This document shows positions 27,412-36,066 of a stretch of DNA of 64,000 nucleotides, piece after piece. This DNA comes from Caulobacter sp. (GTDB lineage: Bacteria; Pseudomonadota; Alphaproteobacteria; Caulobacterales; Caulobacteraceae). The stretch's first letter is position 1, and every line of letters begins with the position of its first letter. The DNA is taken from assembly GCA_030680355.1 (NCBI GenBank), contig JAUXVF010000031.1, positions 62,001-126,000 on the forward strand, given 5' to 3'. The translations under genes and the position numbers were made by a program. The notes beneath the pieces were generated by a model, which had not been told where the DNA came from, made no database searches, and was given only the letters and a program-made list of their open reading frames with translations.

Positions 27412-27560
27412 TGTCGGGCCCTCAACCCGGCGTCGGACGCCGGCGGGGCAAGGCCAAACGAGGGGCCGGGAGCCCCCATGCCCTGCGGCCAGACCAGCGC
27501 CAGGGCGATCATGGCCAGGGCGATCAGGGCGGTGAGGGTGAAGAAGGCGCGATCAGGCAT
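27408..27560 (-). CDS. Small single-helix membrane protein coupled to kdsD
   Basis: A 50-residue protein starting MPDRAFFTLTALIALAMIAL: one hydrophobic helix (about residues 5-24) then a short Pro/Gly-rich tail ending RARQ. Its TGA overlaps the kdsD ATG as ATGA, the usual sign of translational coupling, and the frame is open from ATG 27560. No family recognised. Such short genes are easily missed by automatic callers. It may be an anchor or merely a coupling leader. Confidence 0.55.
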   Translation of the reverse strand: MPDRAFFTLTALIALAMIALALVWPQGMGAPGPSFGLAPPASDAGLRARQ

Positions 27561-27602
27561 GAGGCCGATATAGCAGGGCCGTCGACCCCCGGCGAGATGG
27601 CG

Positions 27603-28202
27603 TCACGGAGCCCGGCGCAGGGTGAAGGCGCAGGCCAGGATCCACAGGGCGACGGCGCCTTCGAGGACCCGCTGGGCGAGACCCGGCGCGTCCGAACCCA
27701 TGCCGAAGAACGCCCCGCCCGCGACCAGTCCGCAGACCAGGCCCAGAGGCGACAGCCAGCGACCGCCGGGCCAGGTTCGAGCGGCCTGGCCCAGGATGAT
27801 CAGCCCGATGGGGGCAAAGATGTAGCCGCCCAGGCCAAACAGGTTGTGCATCAACTGAGAGAAGCTGGGCGTCGCCGGCCGGCAGCCGTAGTCGCAGGGG
27901 AAGAAGGCCGCCACCGTGTAGCCGCTGGCGAACACGGCCAGGCACAGAAACCCGATGGTGCGTAGAAGCCCGCGCGGCTCAATCACCGCGGCGAGGACAG
28001 CGAACAGGGTCACGAAAATCCCGATCGGCAGGAAGCCGCCAAGGCTGACCAGCATTCCGTGCGGCGCGCCGGCGGCGCCAAGCTCGCTGATGAACTGTAA
28101 GGAATGGGAATAGCCAGGCCAGGCCGCGCCGCCACCGACGATTAGAATAGCCAGCAGCAGGTAGCCGATGATGGCGGCCCAGAAAGCGGTTGCGCGGATC
28201 AT
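27603..28202 (-). CDS. DUF998 integral membrane protein
   Basis: A 199-residue, six-helix inner-membrane protein. SLQFISELGAAGAPHG in the first loop and PCDYGCRP...HNLFGLGGY after the third helix are the hallmarks of DUF998. Function is unknown. Family members are often found as stress-related or lipid-related membrane proteins. It sits 43 bp upstream of the small kdsD-coupled gene, same strand. Confidence 0.8.
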   Translation of the reverse strand: MIRATAFWAAIIGYLLLAILIVGGGAAWPGYSHSLQFISELGAAGAPHGMLVSLGGFLPIGIFVTLFAVLAAVIEPRGLLRTIGFLCLAVFASGYTVAAFFPCDYGCRPATPSFSQLMHNLFGLGGYIFAPIGLIILGQAARTWPGGRWLSPLGLVCGLVAGGAFFGMGSDAPGLAQRVLEGAVALWILACAFTLRRAP

Positions 28203-28300
28203 GCTGATTCCCCCTGCGTGGTCCCGCCTGGTTACGACGATCGTCGGCCGATGACACGCTGCCCTTGACGCTCCACGCTCATCCGAATAGCCCCAAGGTC

Positions 28301-29011
28301 ATGTCCAAACTCGTCCTTCTCCGCCACGGCCAGAGCCAGTGGAACCTCGAAAACCGCTTCACCGGCTGGGTCGATGTCGATCTCACCGACCGGGGTGAGG
28401 CGGAAGCCGTGCGCGGCGGCGAACTGCTGAAAGCGGCGGGGGTCCGGTTCGACCGGGTCTATACCTCGGTGCTCAAACGGGCCAACCGCACCGCCGACAT
28501 GGCCCTGGCCGCCGCCGGGCAGGGCGACCTGCCGATGATCAAGGACTGGCGCCTGAACGAGCGTCACTACGGCGGCCTGACCGGGCTGAACAAGGCCGAG
28601 ACGGCGCAGAAGCATGGCGACGAGCAGGTCACCATCTGGCGCCGCTCCTACGATGTGCCGCCGCCGCCGATGGCGCGGGGGGGCGAGTATGATTTCCACG
28701 CTGACCCGCTCTATGCCGGCTCGGACATTCCCGACACCGAAAGCCTGAAGACCACGCTCGACCGGGTTCAGCCCTACTGGGACGCCGAGATCGCGCCGCG
28801 GCTGAAGGCCGGTGAGACGGTGCTGGTCGCCGCTCACGGCAACAGCCTGCGAGCCATCGTCAAACTGCTGTTCAATGTTGCCGACAACGACATCGTCGGG
28901 ATCGAGATCCCGACCGGCAACCCGCTGCTCATCGAGCTGGACGACGGCCTCAGGCCGGTTTCGGCGCGCTATCTGGATACTGAACGGGCGGCGCCGCTTC
29001 CCCCGCTCTAG
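28301..29011 (+). CDS. gpmA: 2,3-bisphosphoglycerate-dependent phosphoglycerate mutase
   Basis: A 236-residue glycolytic enzyme interconverting 3- and 2-phosphoglycerate. [12 protein letters not shown] contains the phosphohistidine (His9), followed by [26 protein letters not shown] and the second histidine in [12 protein letters not shown]. The ATG at 28301 gives the normal family N-terminus. An upstream in-frame start would add 12 residues without support. Confidence 0.95.
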   Translation: MSKLVLLRHGQSQWNLENRFTGWVDVDLTDRGEAEAVRGGELLKAAGVRFDRVYTSVLKRANRTADMALAAAGQGDLPMIKDWRLNERHYGGLTGLNKAETAQKHGDEQVTIWRRSYDVPPPPMARGGEYDFHADPLYAGSDIPDTESLKTTLDRVQPYWDAEIAPRLKAGETVLVAAHGNSLRAIVKLLFNVADNDIVGIEIPTGNPLLIELDDGLRPVSARYLDTERAAPLPPL

Positions 29012-29040
29012 ACGGCGGTCATCCGCGCGGAGGAATTGCG

Positions 29041-29490
29041 ATGGATTCCCAGTTCATGCGGCGGGCCATCGCGGTCGCGTTGACCCATCTGGGCAAGACC
29101 GCGCCCAACCCGGTGGTCGGCTGTGTCATCGTTCGGGACGGCCAGGTCCTTGCCGAAGCCGCGACCGCGCCTGGCGGACGACCCCATGCCGAGGAACAGG
29201 CGCTGGACGCGGCCGGGACGGCGGCGGTCGGGGCGACCGCCTATGTCACGCTTGAGCCCTGCGGCGCCCGATCCTCGGGGGGGCTCTCCTGTTCCGAACG
29301 ATTGGTCGCCGCCGGCGTAAAGCGGGTTGTAATCGCCTGCGACGACACCTCCCCGTTCGCGTCCGGACAGGGGGCGGAACGCCTGCTCCTGGCCGGGGTC
29401 GGCGTCGAGTGCGGCCTATTGGCGCAAGAGGTCTGGGACGCCCTGGCCTACGGTGCGTGGAAGGGCGGCGTTAATCCCCCCCGTGCTTAG
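29041..29490 (+). CDS. RibD-like cytidine-deaminase-fold protein lacking the reductase domain
   Basis: The protein has 149 residues and matches only the deaminase half of RibD (pyrimidine deaminase of riboflavin synthesis). The zinc site is intact: His49-Ala-Glu51 (RPHAEE), Cys74 and Cys84. The segment between the cysteines, PCGARSSGGLSC, lacks the His-x-Gly-Arg-Thr-Pro-Pro of RibD, so the substrate pocket is altered. KTAPNPVVGCVIV matches RibD. GGAGG lies upstream of the ATG. It is probably not the main riboflavin enzyme; possibly a nucleotide or damaged-base deaminase. Confidence 0.78.
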   Translation: MDSQFMRRAIAVALTHLGKTAPNPVVGCVIVRDGQVLAEAATAPGGRPHAEEQALDAAGTAAVGATAYVTLEPCGARSSGGLSCSERLVAAGVKRVVIACDDTSPFASGQGAERLLLAGVGVECGLLAQEVWDALAYGAWKGGVNPPRA

Positions 29491-29512
29491 TCTTCTCCCA
29501 GGAGAATGAGCC

Positions 29513-30778
29513 ATGGCCGCCGCCGCAGCAGCGGCGCCGAGCGGACAGCGCCGGCGCCTCACACAACAGGATGTCGAACTGATCTGCGCCAGGCATGACC
29601 GCCTGTTCTCGGCGCGGATGGGCGGCGCGCGCGCGGTGTTCGCCTTCGCCGACATCTCGGGGCTCGATCTGTCCGGCCGCAATCTGTCGGACGCTGATTT
29701 TACCGGCGCGATCCTGCTCGACACACGGCTGGTCGGGGCCAAGCTCGATAGCGCCAGCTTCTTCGGCGCGGACATGCAGGGCGCCGATTTCTCCGAAGCC
29801 TCCATGCGCCGGGCCGATCTGCGCGGATCCTGTCTGCGCGGGGCCAACCTGACCGGCGCCGATCTCTTCGAGGCCGACCTGCGCGAGGGCGCGATCGCCT
29901 CGCCGGACAAGGACAAGGGGCTGCGAATCCACGAGCACGCCACCCGGTCGGGCGATGCGCGCGGCGCCATCCTGGCCGGCGCCAACCTTGAACGCTCACG
30001 GCTGTCGGGCGTGGTCGCGGTCAAGGCCGACTTCAGCGACGCGATCATGAAGGATTGCAAGCTGATCCGGGCCAATCTCAAACAGGCCAACCTCAACGGC
30101 GCCAACCTGTCCGGCGCTGACCTGTCGGGGGCCGATGTCTCCGGGGCGGACATGCGCGATGTCGTGCTGATCGGCGCCAAGACCCTGTCCTGGAACAAGG
30201 ACAATGCGGATATGGAAGGGGTCCTGACCGACGCGCCCACCGGCATGGCCGTCAACGACCTGCCCTATGAGGAGATGCTGCGCGACCACGCGCGCTGGTG
30301 CGAAACTGGCGGCGTCGAGGGCAAGCCGTCGGCCTTCAACAACGCCGACCTTCGCAGCCTCAAATCCATTCGCGGCTATGACCTCACCGCGCTGTCGGCC
30401 AAGGGCGCTGTGTTTTACGGCCTCGACATGGAGGGCGTTCAGCTCCAGGGCGCCCAGCTCGAGGGTGCCGATCTGAGATGCTGCAACCTTCGCCGCGCCG
30501 ACCTGCGCGGCGCCCGGCTGGCCGGGGCCAAACTGTCCAGCGCCGATCTGCGCGACGCCCATCTGGGGCCGCTGCTGATCGCCGCCGACCGGCTGATGCC
30601 CTGCGACCTGACCGGCGGCCAGCTCAAGGCCACCGATCTGGCCCGGGCGGACCTGCGTCAGGCGCGGCTGACCAACGCCAACCTGACGCGGGCCAATTTC
30701 ACCGGCGCCCAGACCCGCGGAGCCGATCTGGCCGGCGCGGTGAGGACGGGCGTGCGCGGCCTCGACGATCTGCTTTGA
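29513..30778 (+). CDS. Pentapeptide-repeat protein (first of a tandem pair)
   Basis: A 421-residue protein dominated by A(D/N)LxX repeats in two blocks (residues about 45-125 and 150-215, then 300-415), separated by a non-repeat segment containing ARWCETGGVEGKPSAFNN. These blocks fold as right-handed quadrilateral beta-helices. The N-terminal segment RRLTQQDVELICARHDRLFS is shared with the next gene. There is no signal peptide or transmembrane helix. Some relatives (Qnr, MfpA) mimic DNA and protect gyrase, but that is not shown by sequence here. It starts 22 bp after the deaminase gene. Confidence 0.85.
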   Translation: MAAAAAAAPSGQRRRLTQQDVELICARHDRLFSARMGGARAVFAFADISGLDLSGRNLSDADFTGAILLDTRLVGAKLDSASFFGADMQGADFSEASMRRADLRGSCLRGANLTGADLFEADLREGAIASPDKDKGLRIHEHATRSGDARGAILAGANLERSRLSGVVAVKADFSDAIMKDCKLIRANLKQANLNGANLSGADLSGADVSGADMRDVVLIGAKTLSWNKDNADMEGVLTDAPTGMAVNDLPYEEMLRDHARWCETGGVEGKPSAFNNADLRSLKSIRGYDLTALSAKGAVFYGLDMEGVQLQGAQLEGADLRCCNLRRADLRGARLAGAKLSSADLRDAHLGPLLIAADRLMPCDLTGGQLKATDLARADLRQARLTNANLTRANFTGAQTRGADLAGAVRTGVRGLDDLL

Positions 30779-30856
30779 TCGATCCGCTTAACCCTTCCGC
30801 TGGGCGACCCGCGTTATGTTCCGCCCAGAAGTGATTCGCACCACGGGGGAGACGCA

Positions 30857-32116
30857 GTGAGCGTCACACAAACCAGCCTTGCCGGCCGCCGCCGCCTTAG
30901 CCAGGCCGAGCTCGACATGATGATCACGGCGCATGAGCGTTTTCTGACCGGAAAGCCGGGGGGGAAGCGGGCATCTCTGCGGTTTCTCGACCTGTCCCGT
31001 CTCGATCTCGCCGGTCGTGATCTGACGGATGCCGACCTGTCCGCCTCCATCCTCGACGGCTGCCGGATGATCCGCACCAAGCTCGAACGCGCCAACCTGT
31101 TCGGGTCCGACCTGCGCAAAGCCGATCTGCGGCAGGCCAACCTGCGGCGCGCCGACGTGCGCGGCTGCTGTCTGCGCGGCGCCAATCTGGGCCAGGCCGA
31201 CCTGACCCAGGCCGATTTCCGCGAAGGCCAGATCGCCATTCCGCATCCCCGCAAGGGGCTCGACACCCTGCGTCATGAAGACCGGGCCGGCGAGGCCGAC
31301 GGCGCCATCTTCACCGGCGCCACCCTGGACGGATCGAAATTCAATGGCTCCTCGGCGTTCGCCGCCGACTTCACCGACTGTTCGTTGAAGGGGGCCAACC
31401 TGACCGGCTGCAATCTCAAGGACGCCAATCTGAGCGGCGCGATCCTCGAGGGCGCCCAGGTCGGCGGCGCCAATCTGGAGGGCGCCAATCTGTCCGGCGC
31501 GGTCCTGACCGGCGTCGATACGGCCACGGCCCGGATGAGCGGCGCCGATCTGTCCGGCAGCCTTCGCTCGCCGACGCCCGAGGCCCTGCGGCGGGGGCAG
31601 GAGCTGATCGCGCTCGCCGCCGGCAACCAGGCCTGGTGCGAGACCGGCGGCAAACAGGGAACCCCCGCGAAATTCGATGGCGAGGACATGCGGCCGCTGG
31701 AAGGCCGGCTCAAGGGCGCCCGTCTGACCGCCATGTCGGCCAAGGGCGCCTGTATGGTCGGACTGGACCTGAGCGGGGCGCAGCTCCAGGGGGCCAATCT
31801 GGAAGGCGCTGATCTGCGCGGCGCCTGCCTGATCAAGGCCGACCTGCGCGGCGCCCGGCTGGTCGGGGCCAATCTGACCAAGGCCGACCTGCGCGGCGCC
31901 TGTTTCGGCGTATTGCCCCTGTCGGCCGATCGCTCCAATCCGGCCGCGCTCAACCAGGCCCGCTTGCGCTACGCCAGCGTCCAGGCGGCGGACCTTTCGG
32001 CCGCCATCTTCGACGGCGCCGACCTGCGCGGGGCCAACCTGACCGGCGCCCGCACCACCAACACCTCCTTCCGCGACGCCGAGATCGCCTCGGCGATCGG
32101 CTTCGAGGGCGGATAG
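30857..32116 (+). CDS. Pentapeptide-repeat protein (second of a tandem pair)
   Basis: A 419-residue paralogue of the preceding gene, with the same plan: N-terminal RRRLSQAELDMMITAHERFL, beta-helix block, a central segment QAWCETGGKQGTPAKFDG, and a second block with LSAMSAKGACMVGLDLSGAQLQGANL-type repeats. The GTG start has GGGGAGA upstream. The conserved WCETGG segment between blocks is a likely functional site rather than structural filler. The pair arose by tandem duplication. It ends at a good terminator. Confidence 0.85.
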   Translation: MSVTQTSLAGRRRLSQAELDMMITAHERFLTGKPGGKRASLRFLDLSRLDLAGRDLTDADLSASILDGCRMIRTKLERANLFGSDLRKADLRQANLRRADVRGCCLRGANLGQADLTQADFREGQIAIPHPRKGLDTLRHEDRAGEADGAIFTGATLDGSKFNGSSAFAADFTDCSLKGANLTGCNLKDANLSGAILEGAQVGGANLEGANLSGAVLTGVDTATARMSGADLSGSLRSPTPEALRRGQELIALAAGNQAWCETGGKQGTPAKFDGEDMRPLEGRLKGARLTAMSAKGACMVGLDLSGAQLQGANLEGADLRGACLIKADLRGARLVGANLTKADLRGACFGVLPLSADRSNPAALNQARLRYASVQAADLSAAIFDGADLRGANLTGARTTNTSFRDAEIASAIGFEGG

Positions 32117-32120
32117 AAAA

Positions 32121-32144
32121 AGGGCGGGACCGCGGCCCCGCCCT
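32121..32144. terminator. Terminator hairpin between the pentapeptide genes and hsp20
   Basis: AGGGCGGGACC and GGCCCCGCCCT pair (one A-C mismatch) around a short loop. It is preceded by AAAAA and followed by TCGTCT, so it can work in the minus direction for the convergent hsp20 gene and partly in the plus direction. Confidence 0.65.
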
Positions 32145-32177
32145 TCGTCTCACTTGTCAGTCAAACCGACCCGAGGG

Positions 32178-32636
32178 TCAGGCGGCCTTGTCGCCCTCGA
32201 TCAGGTCCGCCGACGGCGCGGTGCTGATCGCGATCGTGCGGGGCTTCAGCGCTTCGGGAAGCTCGCGCTTGAGCGACACCGAAAGCAGACCGTCGGCCAG
32301 GGCGGCGTCGGTCACCACCACATAGTCCGCCAGCTGGAAACGACGTTCGAAGTTACGCTCGGCGAGGCCGCGATGCAGGAATTTGCGGCTGTCGTCGTTG
32401 GCCGCCTTGCGGCCGGTGACGGTCAGCAGGTTTTCCTTCACCTCGACGGTCAGCTCCTCGGGCCGGAAGCCGGCGACAGCCAGCTCGACGCGGTAGGCGT
32501 TCTCGTCGGTGCGTTCGATATTGTAGGGGGGATAGCCGGCGGCGCTGTCCTGGGCCGCGGCGGCGTCCAGCTGGGCGGCGAGGCGGTCAAAGCCGACGAC
32601 GGAACGGTAGAGGGGGGAGAAATCGATCGTGCGCAT
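32178..32636 (-). CDS. Small heat-shock protein, Hsp20 family
   Basis: A 152-residue ATP-independent holdase. The N-terminus MRTIDFSPLYRSVVGFDRL is typical of alphaproteobacterial class A/B sHsps. The alpha-crystallin domain runs from PPYNIERTDENAYRVELAV through LTVTGRK to RGLAERNFERRFQLADYV. The C-terminal anchor is AISTAPS rather than a clear IxI/V. The ATG at 32636 is used, since the upstream TTG lies inside the leader hairpin. Its 5' leader carries a ROSE-like thermometer (see that entry). Confidence 0.92.
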   Translation of the reverse strand: MRTIDFSPLYRSVVGFDRLAAQLDAAAAQDSAAGYPPYNIERTDENAYRVELAVAGFRPEELTVEVKENLLTVTGRKAANDDSRKFLHRGLAERNFERRFQLADYVVVTDAALADGLLSVSLKRELPEALKPRTIAISTAPSADLIEGDKAA

Positions 32637-32647
32637 GTGCGTCACAT

Positions 32648-32666
32648 CCTTCTTTATCAAGCAAGG
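32648..32666 (-). promoter_or_regulatory. ROSE-like RNA thermometer hairpin covering the hsp20 Shine-Dalgarno
   Basis: On the mRNA, CCUUGCUUGAUAAAGAAGG folds as CCUU-(G bulge)-CUU with an AAG-AAGG partner and a four-base loop. This sequesters the AAGGA ribosome-binding site 10 bases ahead of the AUG. A U(U/C)GCU strand with a bulged G opposite the Shine-Dalgarno is the defining feature of ROSE elements of small heat-shock genes in rhizobia and enterics. Melting at heat-shock temperature would release translation. The leader further upstream can form another stem (GAGGCUUUCGAGCUC). Confidence 0.65.
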
Positions 32667-32896
32667 TTGCGGTGCAGGCCGGTAACGAGCTCGAAAGCCT
32701 CGCGTGACCTGGAAGACCCGGAAATCCAGCGCCTTCGCCAGTAAAGCTGGGAACCGCCGAAGCGGGTTTCAAGGGCCCCGCGCCGCGAAAGCGGTCGCGG
32801 GCTCAACCGGTGGGCTGCTGGCCGCCTTTGACCGCGCCGCGCCATCGCGGTAAGCCCGGTGTTCGCGGCGCGGGGGCGGCGTTGACGGAAGGCTCA

Positions 32897-33781
32897 ATGG
32901 TTTCAAGATCTGTTCTTGCCTCCCGGCGTCTGGTTCTGACGGGCTGCGCCTCGCTGGCTCTGGTCGGCTGCGACCGTAAGCCCAAGGCGGCCGACGCGCC
33001 CGTCAAGCCGCCGCGTGGCGGTCCCCAGTCCCTCGCCGAAGCCGCCGCCGGCGACTGGCGTCTGCCCCAGGACAAGGCCCGCGACGCCTTTCGCCACCCG
33101 GTCGAGAGCCTGACCTGGTGGGGCTTGAAGCCGGGCATGACGGTGGTCGAGTTCTGGCCCGGAACCGGCTGGTACACCGACATCCTCGCCCCCTACCTCA
33201 AGGGCGTCGGCGGCAAGCTCTACGCGGCCAATCTGGAGCCCTCCGACCCGGCCGCGGTCCAGATCGTCGAGGCCTACAAGGCCCGACTGGCCAGCAAGCC
33301 CAAACTGTTTGGCGATGTGGAGGTCACTGCGTTCGGCCCCACCAGCGGCCCCGTCGCACCGGACGGCTCGGCCGACCTGGTCCTGTTCCTGCGCAACCTG
33401 CACAACTGGCTGGCGGCCGGCATCGCCGACAAGGCCTTCAAGGACGCCTTCGCGGCGCTCAAGCCGGGCGGCGTGCTTGGCATCGAGGAGCACCGCGCCA
33501 ACCCCGGCGGCGTGCAGGACGCGGTGGCGGCCGAGGGCTATGTGCAACAGGCCTACGCCATCCAGCTGGCCAAGGAGGCCGGGTTCATCCTGGCCGGGAC
33601 CAGCGAGATCAACGCCAATCCCAAGGACACCAAGGATCACCCCTTCGGTGTCTGGACCCTGCCGCCGACCCGCCTGACGGCGCCCCGCGGGCAGCCGGCC
33701 AAGCCCGGCTTCGACCACGCCAAATATGACGCGATCGGCGAAAGCGATCGGATGACCCTCAAACTGGTGAAACCCAAATGA
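32897..33781 (+). CDS. Predicted exported lipoprotein with a methyltransferase-like fold
   Basis: The protein has 294 residues from the ATG at 32897 (GGAAGG upstream). A lipobox LALVGC with Cys25 follows an RR-containing hydrophobic signal. The rest is Rossmann-like: GMTVVEFWPGTGWYTDIL (SAM-type glycine loop), ADLVLFLRNLHNW and ALKPGGVLGIEEHRA, as in class I methyltransferases. A SAM-binding fold outside the cytoplasm is odd since SAM is not known to be available there, so it may bind another ligand. The stop overlaps the next start (ATGA). Confidence 0.75.
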   Translation: MVSRSVLASRRLVLTGCASLALVGCDRKPKAADAPVKPPRGGPQSLAEAAAGDWRLPQDKARDAFRHPVESLTWWGLKPGMTVVEFWPGTGWYTDILAPYLKGVGGKLYAANLEPSDPAAVQIVEAYKARLASKPKLFGDVEVTAFGPTSGPVAPDGSADLVLFLRNLHNWLAAGIADKAFKDAFAALKPGGVLGIEEHRANPGGVQDAVAAEGYVQQAYAIQLAKEAGFILAGTSEINANPKDTKDHPFGVWTLPPTRLTAPRGQPAKPGFDHAKYDAIGESDRMTLKLVKPK

Positions 33782-34440
33782 CCCTGACCCGTCGTGTGTT
33801 CGCCGCCGCCGCCGTCGCCGGCCTCGTCGCCGGTCCGGCCCTCGCCGCCGACGGCCCGGAGATGATCGCGGCCAAGAAGCTGTATCCGTTCCTGGACCTG
33901 TATCTGAGCCTGCCGGCCGCGAACCGCTCCCGGTTCATGATGGCCTACTATCTGCGCAGCAACGGCAAGCCGGTCACCGGCGACGCCCTGACCCTGATCA
34001 GCGCCGGCGGCGGCCGCTCGACCATTCCGCTCGGCGACGACGGACGGCTGCTGAAACTGCCCAGCCCGGCCGATCTGAAGGACGGCCAGGTGGCCATCGC
34101 CCGGCCCAGCGCCGCCACCAGGTTCCAGCTCAATATGGAAATGCAGCCGGTCCTCCGCCTGGCTGAAATCGTTTCCGCCGACGAGGCCGCCGCGGCGATC
34201 GCCCAGTGCCGGACCGCGATCAAGGCCAAGGCGGGCATCATCGGCTTCGCGGCCCCGAAGATCGAACAGGTGATCTTCGCCGGTGTGACCAGCGGGACCG
34301 CCGTGTTCAGCGACGGCCGCACCGCGCCGTTGCCGCTCTACCGCAACATGCCGGCCTACGACCCCGCCGTTCTGGCCGATGTCGCCAGCCTGAAGTTCGC
34401 CAGGGCCCCGGCCCGGGCGCTTCTGGTCGGGAAGAAATAG
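33778..34440 (+). CDS. Exported protein of unknown function
   Basis: A 220-residue protein with a signal peptide beginning MTLTRRVFAAAAVAGLVAGPALA (twin-Arg-like TRR but without the full Tat consensus). The mature part has no recognised motif: LDLYLSLPAANRSRFMMAYYLR, then strand-like segments ending in GTAVFSDGRTAPLPLYRNM. It is translationally coupled (ATGA) to the methyltransferase-like lipoprotein, so it probably works with it in the periplasm. Confidence 0.68.
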   Translation: MTLTRRVFAAAAVAGLVAGPALAADGPEMIAAKKLYPFLDLYLSLPAANRSRFMMAYYLRSNGKPVTGDALTLISAGGGRSTIPLGDDGRLLKLPSPADLKDGQVAIARPSAATRFQLNMEMQPVLRLAEIVSADEAAAAIAQCRTAIKAKAGIIGFAAPKIEQVIFAGVTSGTAVFSDGRTAPLPLYRNMPAYDPAVLADVASLKFARAPARALLVGKK

Positions 34441-34612
34441 GCCCGGAGCTGCGTCTTGAGGTTGTCCGTGGCGGCTCCGGTTAAGAATAATTCACGAAAG
34501 CCCCTAAAAATGGCGCTGGCGTCATCTTTTTGAAGTGGCAGACTGCTGTTCGCTTGTGCGCCGTACGCCGCCAAGTTATCGATCTGACCGCACAATCATA
34601 AGGGAGGCGCGC

Positions 34613-34921
34613 ATGGCGACGCTGCAAGAGATTACCGATCGCGTGAAACAGGCCGTCGGCGACGACTCCGGCCTGGGCAAGAGCCTGAAGTTCGACCTCA
34701 AGGGCGACGGCTTCATCCACATCGATGGCGGCACGGTCACCAACGAAGACAAGGACGCCGACCTGACCATGACCCTGTCCCTGGCCGATCTGCTGGAAAT
34801 GGGCGCGGGCAAGCTCGACGCCACGATGGCCTTCATGTCGGGCCGCCTGAAGCTGTCGGACATGGGTCTGGCCATGAGCCTGCAGCCGAAGATGGGCGCC
34901 CTGTTCGCCAAGATGGCCTAA
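34613..34921 (+). CDS. SCP2 sterol-carrier domain protein
   Basis: A 102-residue single SCP2 domain: LKFDLKGDGFIHIDGGTV, ADLTMTLSLADLLEMGAGKLDATMAFMSGRLKLSGD-like core and LFAKM at the end. Such proteins bind acyl chains or acyl-CoA in a hydrophobic tunnel. The ATG has GGGAGG nine bases upstream. The alpha/beta hydrolase gene follows after 8 bp, so the pair probably handles the same lipid. Confidence 0.88.
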   Translation: MATLQEITDRVKQAVGDDSGLGKSLKFDLKGDGFIHIDGGTVTNEDKDADLTMTLSLADLLEMGAGKLDATMAFMSGRLKLSDMGLAMSLQPKMGALFAKMA

Positions 34922-34929
34922 GGCCGGAA

Positions 34930-35886
34930 ATGACCGACACCGCGCCTCTGGTATCCATTCCCGAGGCGCCCGTTCCTGACAACGGAACGGCGGAGTGGTT
35001 CAGCGGCGCGGGGGCCTATCGCCTCCGCGCCGCTTTATTTTTGCCGCCAGCCTCAGTGAATGGAGGCACGCCGCGCGGCAGCGTCGTGCTCAGCGGCGGC
35101 CGCACCGAACCGATCGAGAAGTATTTCGAGGTCATCGGCGAGCTCCAGGCCCGCGGCTTCGTCGTCCTGGCCCATGACTGGCGGGGGCAGGGGCTGTCGC
35201 AGCGGCTGCTGGACGATCCTCTCAAGGGCCACGCCCACGGCTTCGCCGACTTCGTCGAGGATTACCGCCGCCTGCTGGCGCATTTCGGGACCCGCCTGCC
35301 CAAGCCCTGGATCGCGGTCGGCCATTCAATGGGCGGCTGCCTGACCCTGCTGGCCATCGCGCACGGCGCGGGCCCGTTCAAGGCGGCGGTGCTGTCGGCG
35401 CCGATGCTCGGCCTGCAGACCGGCAACCGGCCCAAGCGTGCGGCCCGGGCCCTGGCCTGGCTCATGGGGCGCACCAAACCGACCGACTACATCCTCGGCG
35501 ATTCGGGCGAGGGCCAGCCGCAGACCTTTGAAACCAACATCCTCACCCACGACGCCAGACGCTACGCCCGCAACCTGGCCCAGGTCGCGGCCGAGCCGGG
35601 CCTGAAGCTCAACGCCGGCACCTGGGGCTGGCTGGACTTCGCCTTCTCCGCCTCGGCCTGGCTCAAGCGCGATCCGGCGGTGGCCAGGATCGCCATCCCG
35701 GTCGTGGTGCTGGCCGCCGGCGAAGAACGCCTGGTCGACAACGCCGACCAGCGCGAGATCACCGCCCGCATCCCGCAAGGCCGCTGGGTCGAGGTTCCCG
35801 GCAGCTACCACGAGATCCTCCAGGAAACCGACCCCATCCGCGCGGTGTTCTGGCGGGAGTTCGACGCGGTGGCGGCGGGGGTCTGA
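34930..35886 (+). CDS. Alpha/beta hydrolase, monoacylglycerol lipase / lysophospholipase type
   Basis: A 318-residue hydrolase resembling PldB/monoacylglycerol lipases. VLSGGRTEPIEKYFEVI and VLAHDWRGQGLSQRLL lead to the nucleophile in VGHSMGGCLTLL. The acid is in AAGEERLVDN and the base His in PGSYHEIL. It has no signal peptide. It is cotranscribed with the SCP2 protein. It probably cleaves lysophospholipid or monoacylglycerol esters. Confidence 0.83.
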   Translation: MTDTAPLVSIPEAPVPDNGTAEWFSGAGAYRLRAALFLPPASVNGGTPRGSVVLSGGRTEPIEKYFEVIGELQARGFVVLAHDWRGQGLSQRLLDDPLKGHAHGFADFVEDYRRLLAHFGTRLPKPWIAVGHSMGGCLTLLAIAHGAGPFKAAVLSAPMLGLQTGNRPKRAARALAWLMGRTKPTDYILGDSGEGQPQTFETNILTHDARRYARNLAQVAAEPGLKLNAGTWGWLDFAFSASAWLKRDPAVARIAIPVVVLAAGEERLVDNADQREITARIPQGRWVEVPGSYHEILQETDPIRAVFWREFDAVAAGV

Positions 35887-35931
35887 GCCTCAAAACACGC
35901 CAGCCTGGCGCCATGAGCAACCCTCTCAACG

Positions 35932-36042
35932 GTCATCCCGGACGGCCCGAAGGGGCGACCCGGGACCCAGATCAAATCTCAGCCCCCGTGCCTGAAGCCG
36001 AATCTGGGTCCCGGCTCTGCGCTGCGCTCCAGTCGGGATGAC
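35932..36042. repeat. Palindromic repeat, GTCATCCCGG...CCGGGATGAC family
   Basis: Inverted arms: GTCATCCCGGACGGCCCG...GGGACCCAGAT and ATCTGGGTCCCGG...GTCGGGATGAC, around 29 nt. A related copy is at 46651-46754. It is the first of a string of repeats between the hydrolase and hisN-like genes. Confidence 0.72.
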
Positions 36043-36066
36043 AGTGGAGGAGGGGAGTTTGCCTAG

